Notes under the pieces: model-generated
Told to the model about the DNA's origin: nothing
What the model saw: the letters and a program-made list of their open reading frames with translations, nothing else
Database searches by the model: none
In this document: positions 9,014 through 17,829 of the stretch, in pieces
Position numbering within the stretch: the stretch's first letter is position 1
Layout: each line of letters opens with the position of its first letter
Assembly (NCBI GenBank): GCA_965227905.1
Contig: OZ245780.1
Span: forward strand, 4,898,001-4,962,000
Source: CBDDHT01 sp965227905
Lineage (GTDB): Bacteria > Pseudomonadota > Alphaproteobacteria > Rhizobiales > Methyloligellaceae
Direction of reading: 5' to 3'
Length of the DNA: 64,000 nt
Made by a program: the position numbers and the translations under genes

Positions 9014-9358
9014 GTGTTTGTAAAGTCTGGTCGGATCGCGGTCGCCGCGATCTTGGTTTGTTTCTCTGTTGTAGCGCTTGGCCAGAATCAGGCGCAGGCG
9101 GCACCTGGCAGTGTGTTGGGCAGTGTTCAGGGTAAAACGAACACGCTCTTCCATCAGGCAGACATTTTCAGAGATTGCATCAAGGTTCGAACCTGTTGGC
9201 GCACACGGTCCGGACGACGGACATGCGGGCTGCGGGAGCGTTGCGAGATCTGCAAGTATGTTCGTGTTTGCACCCGAGCCACGGGATGCCAGTGGAAGGA
9301 GCGCTGCCGCTGGGGACCGCGCGTTGGACCGGTGCAACAGCCCGTACCCCCAAGCTAG
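9014..9358 (+). CDS. Small secreted cysteine-rich basic protein
   Basis: The protein is about 114 residues from a GTG at 9014, with GGGGG seven bases upstream; an earlier in-frame GTG at 8975 has no ribosome site. A hydrophobic signal peptide (IAVAAILVCFSVVALG) ends at AQA/AP. The mature part has eight cysteines in Cys-x(5-10)-Cys spacing with many Arg and Trp (DCIKVRTCWRTRSGRRTCG, CEICKYVRVCTRATGCQW), then a Pro-rich end. I do not recognise a family. Disulphide bonding in the periplasm is inferred. It is divergent from the secreted caspase gene, so the two share a 270-bp promoter region. Confidence 0.6.
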   Translation: MFVKSGRIAVAAILVCFSVVALGQNQAQAAPGSVLGSVQGKTNTLFHQADIFRDCIKVRTCWRTRSGRRTCGLRERCEICKYVRVCTRATGCQWKERCRWGPRVGPVQQPVPPS

Positions 9359-9390
9359 AACCTTATTGGACCCCTGTAGCTTCCGCCCAT

Positions 9391-9861
9391 TCACTCGGCG
9401 GCTTTGGTGCTGGATTCCCAGCGCGCAGCGGCATCATCATCGCTATCGCGCGCTTCGACCCAGGCGGCCGAGCCGTCGGGACCTGCCTCGCGCTTCCAGA
9501 ACGGCGCGTTGGTTTTCAGATAATCCATCAGAAAAGCTGCGGCTTCGAAGGCAGCCTCACGGTGAGCGGAGACCGTAATGACAAGAACGATCTGATCGCC
9601 CGGCACCAGTTTCCCGTAGCGATGAATGATCAGGCTTGTTTGGAGCGGCCAACGCGAACAGGCTTCTTTCTCGATACGTGCAAGTTCGCTTTCGGTCATA
9701 CCCGGATAATGCTCAAGCACCATTTCGGAAACCGGTTCGCCCTTTGCCTCATCGCGAACAGTGCCCGTAAACGACACGATGGCCCCGACATCGGTCCGGC
9801 CGTTCGTAAGCGCGGCGATCTCGGCTCCAATATCGAAGTCTTCGGCCTGAACGCGGATCAT
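9391..9861 (-). CDS. moaE: Molybdopterin synthase catalytic subunit MoaE
   Basis: The 156-residue subunit converts precursor Z (cPMP) to molybdopterin with MoaD. Family motifs visible are GAIVSFTGTVRD (about residues 27-38), HYPGMTE, the SAHREAAF segment, and LKTNAPFWKRE, which holds the conserved lysines of the active site. Last gene of a pgsA-moaD-moaE run, seven bases after moaD. The window encodes at least one Mo enzyme (BisC-like at 46.7-49 kb) that would need the cofactor. Confidence 0.95.
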   Translation of the reverse strand: MIRVQAEDFDIGAEIAALTNGRTDVGAIVSFTGTVRDEAKGEPVSEMVLEHYPGMTESELARIEKEACSRWPLQTSLIIHRYGKLVPGDQIVLVITVSAHREAAFEAAAFLMDYLKTNAPFWKREAGPDGSAAWVEARDSDDDAAARWESSTKAAE

Positions 9862-9868
9862 GAGTTCG

Positions 9869-10126
9869 TCAGCCTCCTGTCACCGGCGGGAAAAAAGCGA
9901 TCTCTCGGGCACCGGCCACCTTGGTGTCGTGTGCGACATGTGATTGGTCGACTGCAGCTCGAATCACGGCTTCCTGCTCGAACGCCGCCTCGAATTCCGG
10001 ACCGCGTGTGCGAAGCCAGCCGATCAGATCTGCAACCGTATCGATACCGGCCGGCATCTCGACCGTCTCTTCTGCGATTCCGGTCTTTTCCCTGACCCAG
10101 GCGAAGTAGAGAAGCGTTACGCTCAC
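9869..10126 (-). CDS. moaD: Molybdopterin synthase sulfur carrier subunit MoaD
   Basis: The 85-residue ubiquitin-fold protein begins VTLLYFAWVREKTG and ends with the essential Gly-Gly (FFPPVTGG), which is thiocarboxylated to donate sulfur. The GTG at 10126 is preferred: it follows AGAGGGG at proper spacing, two bases after the pgsA stop codon, while an earlier TTG overlaps that stop. Directly followed by moaE. Confidence 0.93.
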   Translation of the reverse strand: MSVTLLYFAWVREKTGIAEETVEMPAGIDTVADLIGWLRTRGPEFEAAFEQEAVIRAAVDQSHVAHDTKVAGAREIAFFPPVTGG

Positions 10127-10128
10127 AA

Positions 10129-10719
10129 TCAATCCCCTCTGGCGATGACATGCCGCAAGCCGGCACGGAAATAGTCATACCCCGTATAGAGCGTCACCAG
10201 CGCCGACATCCAAAGCAGGACGAGGCCGACGGTCGTCGTCCAGGCAAAGATCTTGTCGCCGGCTGGACCGGCCAGCAAGAAGCTGATGGCAACCATCTGG
10301 GCACTTGTCTTGCATTTTGCGAGCCATGTAACCGGCACGCTGACAGAGACCTCCGCAAGAAACTCGCGCAGGCCCGAGACAAGAATCTCGCGGCTAAGAA
10401 TAATGACGGCTGCCCAGAGCGACCAATCCGAGATGGTCTGATTGGCCGTCAGCATGATCAAGGCGGCCGCAACCAGGAGCTTGTCGGCAATCGGATCGAG
10501 CATGCGCCCAAGCGAAGATTGCTGTTCCCACACCCGTGCCAGATATCCGTCGAGGAAATCGGTGATACAGGCCGCGACAAAGATCGCGAACGCCAGCCAA
10601 TGGGCGAACTCCCCCGTGAGAAAGAAACAACTCACCAGTGCTGGGACCGCTAGAATCCGACCATACGTCAGTAGATTCGGCAGATTCAGGACCATACTAT
10701 GACGCGCGGCTTGCTCCAT
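10129..10719 (-). CDS. pgsA: CDP-diacylglycerol-glycerol-3-phosphate 3-phosphatidyltransferase
   Basis: The 196-residue inner-membrane enzyme makes phosphatidylglycerol phosphate, the committed step to PG and cardiolipin. The CDP-alcohol phosphotransferase signature DGx2ARx8Gx3Dx3D is complete (DGYLARVWEQQSSLGRMLDP then IAD). NLPNLLTYGRILAVPALV is the usual first membrane segment. The start is the first ATG; a second ATG eight codons later is possible because neither has a strong ribosome site. It sits between uvrC and moaD on the same strand, a common alphaproteobacterial order. Confidence 0.94.
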   Translation of the reverse strand: MEQAARHSMVLNLPNLLTYGRILAVPALVSCFFLTGEFAHWLAFAIFVAACITDFLDGYLARVWEQQSSLGRMLDPIADKLLVAAALIMLTANQTISDWSLWAAVIILSREILVSGLREFLAEVSVSVPVTWLAKCKTSAQMVAISFLLAGPAGDKIFAWTTTVGLVLLWMSALVTLYTGYDYFRAGLRHVIARGD

Positions 10720-10891
10720 TGGGTTACGCGAGTGCTTTCCTTATTCCTCGTTCAAGTCGTGAATTCGTACGAGAATCCATAACTTAGGGATTCGAACCGG
10801 CCGTGTCATGCCCCCGGCGCGACAAGTCCAGGCTCGAAAAACTGTGCCATCCGAAGTCCAATCCGGCAACAAACGCGCACATTATCGCCAT

Positions 10892-12832
10892 TTATCCGTT
10901 TTGCTCATGGAAAAAGTCGTAAATGGTTTGCGCCGTAGCGGCACTTATTCCATCCACAGCCTGGAGATCGGACAATCCTGCACGACTGACAGCCTTGGCG
11001 GATCCAAAATGTTTGAGCAACGCACGCTTGCGCGAGGGACCGACGCCCGGCACCTCGTCTAGCGGCGAAACGCCAATTGCCTTCTTGCGCCGGGCGCGAT
11101 GCGACCCCACGGCAAAGCGATGCGCCTCGTCACGCAACCGCTGCACGAAGTAAAGAACGGGATCGCGCGGCTCAAGCAGTATCGGAGGCTGGCCTTGGCG
11201 ATAAAAACGTTCCCGCCCTGCATCACGATCCGGCCCCTTCGAAATACCGATGACTGGGAGGCTGGTAATGCCGAGTTCATCGAGCACCTCGTGGGCGGCC
11301 GACAATTGACCGCGTCCTCCATCAATCAACACCAGATCCGGCCATTGAGGCATTTCTTCCGGTCCAGACGCATCTGTCGGCATCTCATCGTCGGCCTCCT
11401 TCAAGAGGCGACTGAAACGGCGCGTTAGGACTTCCCGCATCATCGCGTAGTCGTCTCCGGGCGTCAGCTGCTCGGATTTGATGTTGAATTTACGATAGTG
11501 CGATTTCTCAAGTCCTTCCGATCCCGCGACCACCATTCCGCCCACGGGTTTGGAGCCCTGAATGTGGCTGTTGTCGTAGATCTCAATGCGCTTCGGACGC
11601 CCCTCCAACCCGAAGGCCTCGGCGAGACCATCGAGCAGCCGGCGCTGGGAAGCCGACTCCGCCAGACGTCTGGCCAGGGCCTCTCGCGCGTTTGACATGG
11701 CATGGGCGACCAGATCACGCTTTGTGCCGCGCTGTGGGGCGCTCACCGTGATTTTTCGACCGGCACGGGTTGTGAGCGCTTCACTGATGAGGTTGCGCCC
11801 GAAAACGTCGTGGGACAATAGGACCAGCCTGGGGCATGGCTTGTTGTCGTAAAACTGGGTGATGAACGACTCAAGGACCTCATCGATCGGAATCGATTTG
11901 TCCGCGCGTGGGAAGTAGGCGCGATTGCCCCAGTTCTGACCGGTACGGAAAAAGAAGACCTGTACGCAGACCTGACCGCCATCCGACGCAGCGGCAAAAA
12001 CATCGGCCTCTTCGATTCCCCCGGGATTGATGTCCTGATGAGCCTGGATATGGCTTAACGCTGCCAGGCGATCCCGGTAGCTGGCAGCTTGTTCGAAATC
12101 GAGTTTGTCGCTCGCTTCGGTCATCTGTCGGTGGAGATCGTCCTTCACCAGATCCGACTTACCGAGAAGGAACTGATGGGCATCCTCCACAAGGTCCTGA
12201 TAATCCTCGATGGAGATTTCGCCTGTGCAAGGCGCACTACAACGCTTGATCTGATAGAGAAGGCAGGGGCGCGTCCGGCTTTCATAAAATGAGTCTTTGC
12301 AGGAGCGCAGGAGGAACGCGCGCTGAAGCGTATTGATCGTTCGGTTGACGGCGCCTGCAGACGCGAACGGCCCGAAGTAGTCCCCTTCCCGTTTGCGTGC
12401 GCCACGATGCTTGACGAGCTGCGACGCCGGATGGTCCCGCGCCAGAAGGATGTAGGGAAATGACTTGTCGTCGCGGAGCAGAACATTGAACCGGGGCTTT
12501 AGACGCTTGATCAGATTGGCTTCGAGGAGAAGCGCCTCGGTCTCTGTCTCCGTGGTGATGAACTCCATGTCGGCCGTTTCGGTGATCATACGGGCAATAC
12601 GACCGCTCTGACCGTTGAGACGGGCATAACTCTGGACCCGCTTCTTCAGATTTCGCGCCTTGCCCACATAAAGCACAGTGCCGTCAACGGAGATCATCCG
12701 ATAGACACCGGGACTTGCGGGCAGATTCCGGAGGATCTTTGCAATGACTTTGGGACCGACCGCGCGCTTTGGCGCATCGGTGCCGTCCATTTGATCGGAT
12801 TCCTGCCCCGCTTCTATGCGGTCGCTCGACAT
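10892..12832 (-). CDS. uvrC: Excinuclease ABC subunit C
   Basis: The 646-residue nuclease makes the two incisions of nucleotide excision repair with UvrA and UvrB. Domains in order: GIY-YIG nuclease (SPGVYRM to LYVGKARNLKKRV, about residues 38-66), Cys cluster (CLLYQIKRCSAPC), UVR/UvrB-binding segment (about 236-268), RNase H-like 3'-endonuclease (EIYDNSHIQGSKPVGGMVV, then VLIDGGRGQL), and a C-terminal helix-hairpin-helix pair (VPGVGPSRKRALLKHFGS to GISAATA). Length is normal. It precedes pgsA by about 170 bp. Confidence 0.97.
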   Translation of the reverse strand: MSSDRIEAGQESDQMDGTDAPKRAVGPKVIAKILRNLPASPGVYRMISVDGTVLYVGKARNLKKRVQSYARLNGQSGRIARMITETADMEFITTETETEALLLEANLIKRLKPRFNVLLRDDKSFPYILLARDHPASQLVKHRGARKREGDYFGPFASAGAVNRTINTLQRAFLLRSCKDSFYESRTRPCLLYQIKRCSAPCTGEISIEDYQDLVEDAHQFLLGKSDLVKDDLHRQMTEASDKLDFEQAASYRDRLAALSHIQAHQDINPGGIEEADVFAAASDGGQVCVQVFFFRTGQNWGNRAYFPRADKSIPIDEVLESFITQFYDNKPCPRLVLLSHDVFGRNLISEALTTRAGRKITVSAPQRGTKRDLVAHAMSNAREALARRLAESASQRRLLDGLAEAFGLEGRPKRIEIYDNSHIQGSKPVGGMVVAGSEGLEKSHYRKFNIKSEQLTPGDDYAMMREVLTRRFSRLLKEADDEMPTDASGPEEMPQWPDLVLIDGGRGQLSAAHEVLDELGITSLPVIGISKGPDRDAGRERFYRQGQPPILLEPRDPVLYFVQRLRDEAHRFAVGSHRARRKKAIGVSPLDEVPGVGPSRKRALLKHFGSAKAVSRAGLSDLQAVDGISAATAQTIYDFFHEQNG

Positions 12833-12959
12833 GTAAGCGTGTCTGCCTGTTCGTCGTAAGAGTGCCGACCTAGGTCATGAACTGATTCTAATGCGGCAAG
12901 TCCCGAGAGTACATCATCGTCTCGTCATGCACTTGTGCGGGTTTTGGATCAACCTGCGA

Positions 12960-13952
12960 TTACTGCTGAATCAAAGTTGCATAGGCTGCACCGCGCGGCA
13001 GGAACACCGTGTAGATATAGGCGGCATACATGACGAGGAACGCGAATGCCGGAATACGCGTGATATTGCTCTTCAGCCATACGAATGGACAGATGACCAG
13101 CACCGCACCCAACATCACCCAAAGATCCATGCGCATGAGGACCTCGGGGACGGGCACGGGAACGACCATGGCAGTTATGCCCATGATCGCGAGAATATTG
13201 AAGAGATTGCTCCCGAGCACATTGCCCAAAGCCAGGCCGCAATGACCGCGAATGGCTGCCGCTGTCGTTGTTGCCAACTCGGGTAACGACGTCCCCAATG
13301 CAACGACGGTCAGTCCGATGGCCGCTTCCGATATCCCGAAGTTGGTCGCGATATGTGTGGCGCCAATAACGGTAAGATGCGCGCCAATGGGTAGCCCCAC
13401 CAGACCTGCCCCCATATAGGCGGCGACGACCCAGGGCTTCTCTGGCAAACCGGACGAGCCTTCAATCAACTCCATCGTCTCCTCGCCCACGATCGATGCC
13501 TCATCGGATCGTTGAGCAGCACGACGACCAGACTCGACCAGAAACACCACCATGAATCCGAACAGGAGTGCGCCATGCCAAAACGACAACGGCCCCACGA
13601 AGCAGAGGCCGATGAACAAAAGGCTGGCAGCAATCACATAGAGCGTGTTGCGGCGGATGAAGGGTTGGTTGCAGTCGGTGGCGGCGATTAACGCCGGCAG
13701 CCCGAGCACGAGAAGCACGTTGGCGATATTGCTGCCCACCACATTGCCGATCGAAATGCCCGGAGAACCGGCAAGCGCCGCACGCAGTGACACGACAAGC
13801 TCAGGCGCCGACGTCCCAAAGGCCACGATCGTCAGTCCGATGACAAGTGTGGGGATGTCGAGTTTGACCGCCATCGCCACTGCGCCGCGCACAAGCACAT
13901 CGCCGCAAAACAACAGCATCGTGATCCCGGTAGCGAGAGCAAGATAGTGCAT
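12960..13952 (-). CDS. Calcium/sodium antiporter (CaCA family, YrbG-like)
   Basis: The 330-residue inner-membrane exchanger has two inverted halves, each with the alpha-repeat signature of the Ca2+:cation antiporter family: TIVAFGTSAPELVVS near residue 40 and TVVALGTSLPELATT near residue 208. About ten hydrophobic segments are separated by a central acidic loop (SDEASIVGEETMELIEG). The ATG at 13952 begins directly at the first TM segment; the upstream open extension to 14183 has no family similarity and runs across hairpins. Monocistronic and divergent from the porin gene. Confidence 0.92.
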   Translation of the reverse strand: MHYLALATGITMLLFCGDVLVRGAVAMAVKLDIPTLVIGLTIVAFGTSAPELVVSLRAALAGSPGISIGNVVGSNIANVLLVLGLPALIAATDCNQPFIRRNTLYVIAASLLFIGLCFVGPLSFWHGALLFGFMVVFLVESGRRAAQRSDEASIVGEETMELIEGSSGLPEKPWVVAAYMGAGLVGLPIGAHLTVIGATHIATNFGISEAAIGLTVVALGTSLPELATTTAAAIRGHCGLALGNVLGSNLFNILAIMGITAMVVPVPVPEVLMRMDLWVMLGAVLVICPFVWLKSNITRIPAFAFLVMYAAYIYTVFLPRGAAYATLIQQ

Positions 13953-14485
13953 AAGGCCGCCACGGGCTCCCTGATCAACGTCGCCCAATTGGCGTGAATG
14001 GGCTCTCAGCTCGAACCCGCGTATGGGTCCTATATAGGATGTCGCCGACGAAAGGAAACCCGGTCGATCAATACGATAAGGACCTTTGCGCCCAGCGCAT
14101 AGGTCCTTATCCGAATCGGATAGCCCTTGAAGATCTGGCTTTGAGACGTCGCTGTATGTGGCAATGCAGCATTTGCGATTCAAGGCGAAAAAGTTCGATT
14201 CGGTTTACGGGCATCATCGCCCTGCAATTAGGCATATGCTGCGATTACAGCCAGCCATTAGCCCGCTTGCATGCTCAAGAACTGACCAAAGCTGACATGC
14301 AAATGAGCAAAAACGGCGATTCTGGACAAATCCGTCACACTGCTAGAAAGCCTTAATAAATTCAGCGCATTAGCTCCGGATTCCGCCCCAATTCAGCGCT
14401 CCTATTGTGTTGCCGCACGTATTTCAGAGCGTGCGACGGAGACATCACAACGTTGCTCGAGCAACGAAGCGAATGGGGACGACAA
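13953..14485. other. Divergent intergenic region between antiporter and porin genes
   Basis: This 533-bp region has no credible gene. It contains a 12-bp palindrome TCCTATATAGGA (14028-14039) and a long hairpin at 14075-14111 (listed separately). Open frames of 60-120 codons on both strands have no ribosome site and random-looking composition. Confidence 0.6.
14075..14111. repeat. Long near-perfect hairpin
   Basis: GATAAGGACCT (14075-14085) pairs with AGGTCCTTATC (14101-14111). Inside it TGCGC pairs with GCGCA around the loop CCA, broken only by one T-T mismatch. It lies upstream of both flanking genes, so it is not their terminator. An operator, an attenuator or an unannotated RNA are all possible. 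Confidence 0.6.
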
Positions 14486-15319
14486 ATGAGAGTGGAACAC
14501 TTCACCAACAAAAGTATCAGGGTTACGACACTGGCCTGTGTCCTGGGTCTGATGTTTACGACGAATGCGGTTTCGGGCGGCCTCAAAGATCCGGTTGAGC
14601 CGCCGATGGAAGAGCGCAAACGCAACATCGATGTGTCAGCGAATGTCGCACTGACGACGGACTATATCTTCCGCGGCCAATCGCAAACCGACGAAAATTT
14701 CGCAATTCAGGGCGGACTAGACATAACCTATAAGGCCTTTTACATCGGCATGTGGGCATCCAACCTTGACTTCGGAGGCGCTACGACGCCTGCCGGCGAA
14801 ACCGTCGATGTGGCAGACATCGAGATCGATTGGTATGCCGGAATCCAGAAATCGTTCAACAGCGTCGAATTCAAAGCCGGTGTCATCTATTACAGTTATC
14901 CCAACGCCTTCGATCCCGGCGCCGATCTTGACTATGTCGAGTTGACAGCCGGAATTAGCGGCAAATTGTGGATGCTCGACGCTGGTTTCACATCCTACTG
15001 GTCCCCGGACTATACAGGTCAGACAGGCGACACGGTCACTTTCGAAGGGACGCTCGGCAAGTCCTTCGATCGCGGCTGGACGATCGATGGGCTCGCTGGA
15101 TACATCAGCAATCTTGACGACAATGCCATCATTCTTGCCGGCACACCGGCTGCCTCCGATGAGTATTGGTATTGGAACTTGGGCGTGTCGAAGACCATAC
15201 ACGAGAAGGTCTCACTCGACGTTCGCTATCACGATACGGATCAGGGCGGAACGTGCGGCAACGTCACTCTGTTTCAGTGTGATGCCCGCGTCGTTGGTAC
15301 AATCAAGGCTGAATTCTGA
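14486..15319 (+). CDS. TorF-family putative outer-membrane porin
   Basis: The 277-residue protein starts at the ATG at 14486, with GGGGA six bases upstream. A signal peptide (about residues 1-31) precedes the mature protein. The line NVALTTDYIFRGQSQTDENF is the hallmark of the TorF/Gcw_chp family, and the alternating hydrophobic strands to the C-terminal Phe (IKAEF) fit an outer-membrane beta-barrel. Family members are putative channels of unknown substrate. Monocistronic, followed by a GC-rich hairpin. Confidence 0.88.
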   Translation: MRVEHFTNKSIRVTTLACVLGLMFTTNAVSGGLKDPVEPPMEERKRNIDVSANVALTTDYIFRGQSQTDENFAIQGGLDITYKAFYIGMWASNLDFGGATTPAGETVDVADIEIDWYAGIQKSFNSVEFKAGVIYYSYPNAFDPGADLDYVELTAGISGKLWMLDAGFTSYWSPDYTGQTGDTVTFEGTLGKSFDRGWTIDGLAGYISNLDDNAIILAGTPAASDEYWYWNLGVSKTIHEKVSLDVRYHDTDQGGTCGNVTLFQCDARVVGTIKAEF

Positions 15320-15398
15320 GTTCGCGAAGAGCGCGGCCGACGGGCGCGCTCAACCACATTTTTTTGGTGCTCTCAGACCCCATTCCATGCACCAAGAA

Positions 15399-15428
15399 GA
15401 ACCGGGCGGGTCAAGACCCGCCCGGTTC
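15399..15428. terminator. GC-rich hairpin after the porin gene
   Basis: GAACCGGGCGGGTC (15399-15412) and GACCCGCCCGGTTC (15415-15428) form a perfect 14-bp palindrome, 80 bp past the porin stop. No T-tract follows, so termination is probable but not certain. Confidence 0.6.
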
Positions 15429-15743
15429 ATGGGGCTTAGTGATGGGGAGGGGAACTAAGCTCAATGTTCCGACCGATTACTGTGATCCAAACGCAAGCTA
15501 CGCGGATCTGATCAGCTCTCGGCCTACAGATATTATTTGGGATTGCTGGCGCTCGCATTCAAAACACGCTCGATAACCATCGCGTGATGCACAACGCGTC
15601 TGTTGCGCGAAGACCAGAGTCAAGCTCTCGACGCAATCATTGCAACTTTTTTTTCGAGGGATTCCAACGCTCTCATAGGTTGAATCGGGAGCTTATCCAC
15701 AGCTGCCCAGATTTGCCCAATTTGTTCGCGTATCAAAAGACTT

Positions 15744-15945
15744 AGGGCACATTACTGCCCTGAAGCCGTCAGCGCCTGGCGGTCGGATTGCGTAGGCGGT
15801 CCTGCCGGAGGGAACCAGGCGTAGAGGACGTGACACAGTGCTGCGTACGCGCACCTCAGTATCTGGCCCTTGGCCGCTATGTCCGAGGCCAGCGCTGCGG
15901 CTTCCCCTAATCGCCTTCGACTAGACCCCAGAGGTGGTGTGGTCA
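15744..15945 (+). ncRNA. Rod-like structured RNA candidate, 6S RNA-like
   Basis: GAAGCCGTCAGCGCCTGG (15762-15779) pairs almost fully with CCAGCGCTGCGGCTTC (15889-15904). The next inward segments also pair (TCGGATTGCG near 15783 with CGCTATGTCCGA near 15876), and an apical helix can form from GAGG at about 15827 with CCTC near 15853. A long, interrupted rod of about 150 nt with CCCTGA-GCCG on the 5' side and CTGCGGC on the 3' side resembles 6S RNA, which binds the housekeeping RNA polymerase. It is followed by an AT-rich hairpin with TTTT. The family call rests on shape and short motifs only; ends are approximate. Confidence 0.4.
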
Positions 15946-15951
15946 GCAACG

Positions 15952-15981
15952 GAATTCAACGGGGATGAGCTGAATTCTTTT
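15952..15981 (+). terminator. AT-rich hairpin with T-run after the RNA candidate
   Basis: GAATTCA (15952-15958) and TGAATTC (15971-15977) form a 7-bp stem with a 12-nt loop followed by TTTT. It could end the structured RNA candidate upstream. Confidence 0.45.
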
Positions 15982-16220
15982 GCGACTGTGACGTGTTTGC
16001 CTCAGGTGCCGACAGTATCGCGTTAGATTGGGGATTTGCGAGACGGAAAACAAACGGGCCACTCATCCGGCCCCGGTCTTCCGGTTGCGCGCGTCGCTAA
16101 TCTCGAATGTTCATGGGGCCGCTGTAAGCTGGTCCTCGTCGTCACATTCCTCTTCCATCGACAATAGAAAAGACCGTACTCGAACATTAGAAGTAAGAGT
16201 ATGTGTCACTTGGCATTGTC

Positions 16221-16239
16221 AGCGCTGGCCACCAGCGCT
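16221..16239. repeat. Perfect 8-bp hairpin in the rplY leader region
   Basis: AGCGCTGG-CCA-CCAGCGCT lies about 95 bp before the rplY start, in a place where a leader structure or promoter operator could act. No function can be read from sequence. Confidence 0.4.
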
Positions 16240-16334
16240 ATAAGCGCGGCCAGAACACTGACCTGTCGTGCGCGGCGGGCCTAAAGACATGCGAGAGTGC
16301 TGCTGCAGGCACCTCCCCCTTTCGGAGAACATCG

Positions 16335-16994
16335 ATGGTTGAATTTACGGAGCTCAAGGCCGAGGCGCGAGAGCGTACAGGCAAAGGCGGATCACGGGAA
16401 ATCCGTCGCCAGCAGCGCGTCCCTGCGGTTGTCTACGGCGATACAGAGTCGCCGGAGAATGTTTCGCTGGACTACACGGAGCTCTGGAAGCAGGTGAAAA
16501 CCGGCTCGTTCCTGTCAACGGTGTTTACGCTCGACGTCGGCGGCAAGAAAACGCGTGTGATTCCCAAGGAATTACAGGTCGATCCGGTGAAGGATTTTCC
16601 AATCCACGTCGACTTCCTGCGTCTTGGAGAAGGCGCATCGATCACCGTTGAAGTTCCAGTGACATTTACCAACGAAGAGACCTCGCCCGGCCTAAAGCGC
16701 GGTGGTGTCCTCAACGTGGTGCGTCATACAATCGAAATTCGTTGCCCCGCCGATTCGATCCCGGAAATCATGGAAGCCGATATCGGTGAACTCGATATTG
16801 GTGACTCTCTTCATAGTTCTGCGCTTTCACTGCCTGAGAATGTCGAACTGACGATTACCGATCGCGACTTCACGATTGTGACTGTCGTCGGCCGTATGGC
16901 TGAGGAAACCGTCGACGACGACGAGACAGAAGAAGTCGAAGGCGCCGAAGAAGGCGAAGATGCTGAAGGCGAGGGAGACGGCGGCGAGGAATAA
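16335..16994 (+). CDS. rplY: 50S ribosomal protein L25/general stress protein Ctc
   Basis: The 219-residue two-domain L25 (CTC form) has an N-terminal 5S rRNA-binding domain (FTELKAEARERTGKGGSREI, then VPAVVYG), a beta C-terminal domain, and a very acidic tail (EETVDDDETEEVEGAEEGED). The ATG at 16335 follows CGGAG at seven bases. An open extension upstream is non-coding. Directly followed by pth and ychF, a conserved order. Confidence 0.95.
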   Translation: MVEFTELKAEARERTGKGGSREIRRQQRVPAVVYGDTESPENVSLDYTELWKQVKTGSFLSTVFTLDVGGKKTRVIPKELQVDPVKDFPIHVDFLRLGEGASITVEVPVTFTNEETSPGLKRGGVLNVVRHTIEIRCPADSIPEIMEADIGELDIGDSLHSSALSLPENVELTITDRDFTIVTVVGRMAEETVDDDETEEVEGAEEGEDAEGEGDGGEE

Positions 16995-17032
16995 GCGCTT
17001 CTCGCCGGCGACGTCCATCGTGCCGGTTCGTC

Positions 17033-17806
17033 ATGAAACTCTTTGTCGGTTTGGGCAATCCGGGCAGTAAGCACGCCGGTCATCGTCACAATGTCGGGTT
17101 CATGGCTGTCGACGAGATCGCCGATCGTCATTCGGCAGGGCCTTGGCGATCCCGGTTCCAGGGCGTTGCCAGCGAAGTGACTCTCGACGGTGAAAAGTGT
17201 CTTCTGCTGAAACCAGAGACTTATATGAACGAGTCCGGGCGCTCGGTCGGTGAAGCGGCGCGCTTCTACAAGGTCCCACTCGAGGACATTATCGTTTTCC
17301 ATGACGAGCTGGATCTGGCGCCAGGCAAAGTGAAGGTCAAGGCTGGCGGCGGAAGCGCCGGCCACAATGGTCTCAAGTCTCTCACGGCGCATCTCGGCAA
17401 CGATTATCGGCGCGTGCGAATCGGCATAGGACATCCGGGTAGCAAGGACCGGGTCCACGGCCATGTCCTGCGTGACTTTGCCAAGAGCGATCTGACCTGG
17501 CTGGAACCCCTTCTCGACGCAATGGCCAAGGCCGCACCGCAGCTTGCCGCAAACAACGATTCCAGTTTCATGAACGAGGTCGCCCTAGCCATTGCGCCGG
17601 ACAAACCGGTCAAAGCAAAGGCCGCGGAAACCAAAGACGGCAAATCGCAAGGTCGCGCGAAAACACCCAGCGCCCAGGATCTCGCCCGCGCACAATCCGA
17701 GCGCAATGCGTCACGCGATACTGCAGCAACCGAAAATGAACAGAACGCACAAGGCCCCCTCGCCCACATGCTCGACAAATGGCGCAAGAAATCCGGCCAA
17801 GAGTGA
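17033..17806 (+). CDS. pth: Peptidyl-tRNA hydrolase
   Basis: The 257-residue enzyme releases tRNA from peptidyl-tRNA dropped by ribosomes. Motifs: FVGLGNPGSKHAGHRHNVGF with the catalytic His (about residues 4-23), KPETYMNESGRSV, the catalytic Asp in FHDELDLAPG, and GGSAGHNGLKSL. The C terminus is extended by about 70 residues rich in Lys/Ala/Gln compared with the roughly 190-residue core, as in many alphaproteobacteria. 38 bp after rplY and 92 bp before ychF. Confidence 0.96.
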   Translation: MKLFVGLGNPGSKHAGHRHNVGFMAVDEIADRHSAGPWRSRFQGVASEVTLDGEKCLLLKPETYMNESGRSVGEAARFYKVPLEDIIVFHDELDLAPGKVKVKAGGGSAGHNGLKSLTAHLGNDYRRVRIGIGHPGSKDRVHGHVLRDFAKSDLTWLEPLLDAMAKAAPQLAANNDSSFMNEVALAIAPDKPVKAKAAETKDGKSQGRAKTPSAQDLARAQSERNASRDTAATENEQNAQGPLAHMLDKWRKKSGQE

Positions 17807-17829
17807 TCCGTAGCAACGAAAGACGCTGA

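Larger units (their letters stand above)
15320..16334. other. One-kilobase non-coding region upstream of rplY
   Basis: No convincing protein gene in 1015 bp. From left to right it holds a 14-bp perfect hairpin (15399-15428), a rod-like RNA candidate (about 15744-15945), an AT-rich hairpin with TTTT (15952-15981), and a small perfect hairpin 95 bp before rplY (16221-16239). I found no tRNA T-loop motif in it. Confidence 0.6.

Noticed and set aside
13994..14356. 120-codon open frame in the antiporter-porin gap
   Set aside because: Crosses the long hairpin, lacks a ribosome site and has no recognisable domain.
15752..15949. 65-codon minus-strand frame
   Set aside because: Lies over the structured RNA candidate; low coding character.
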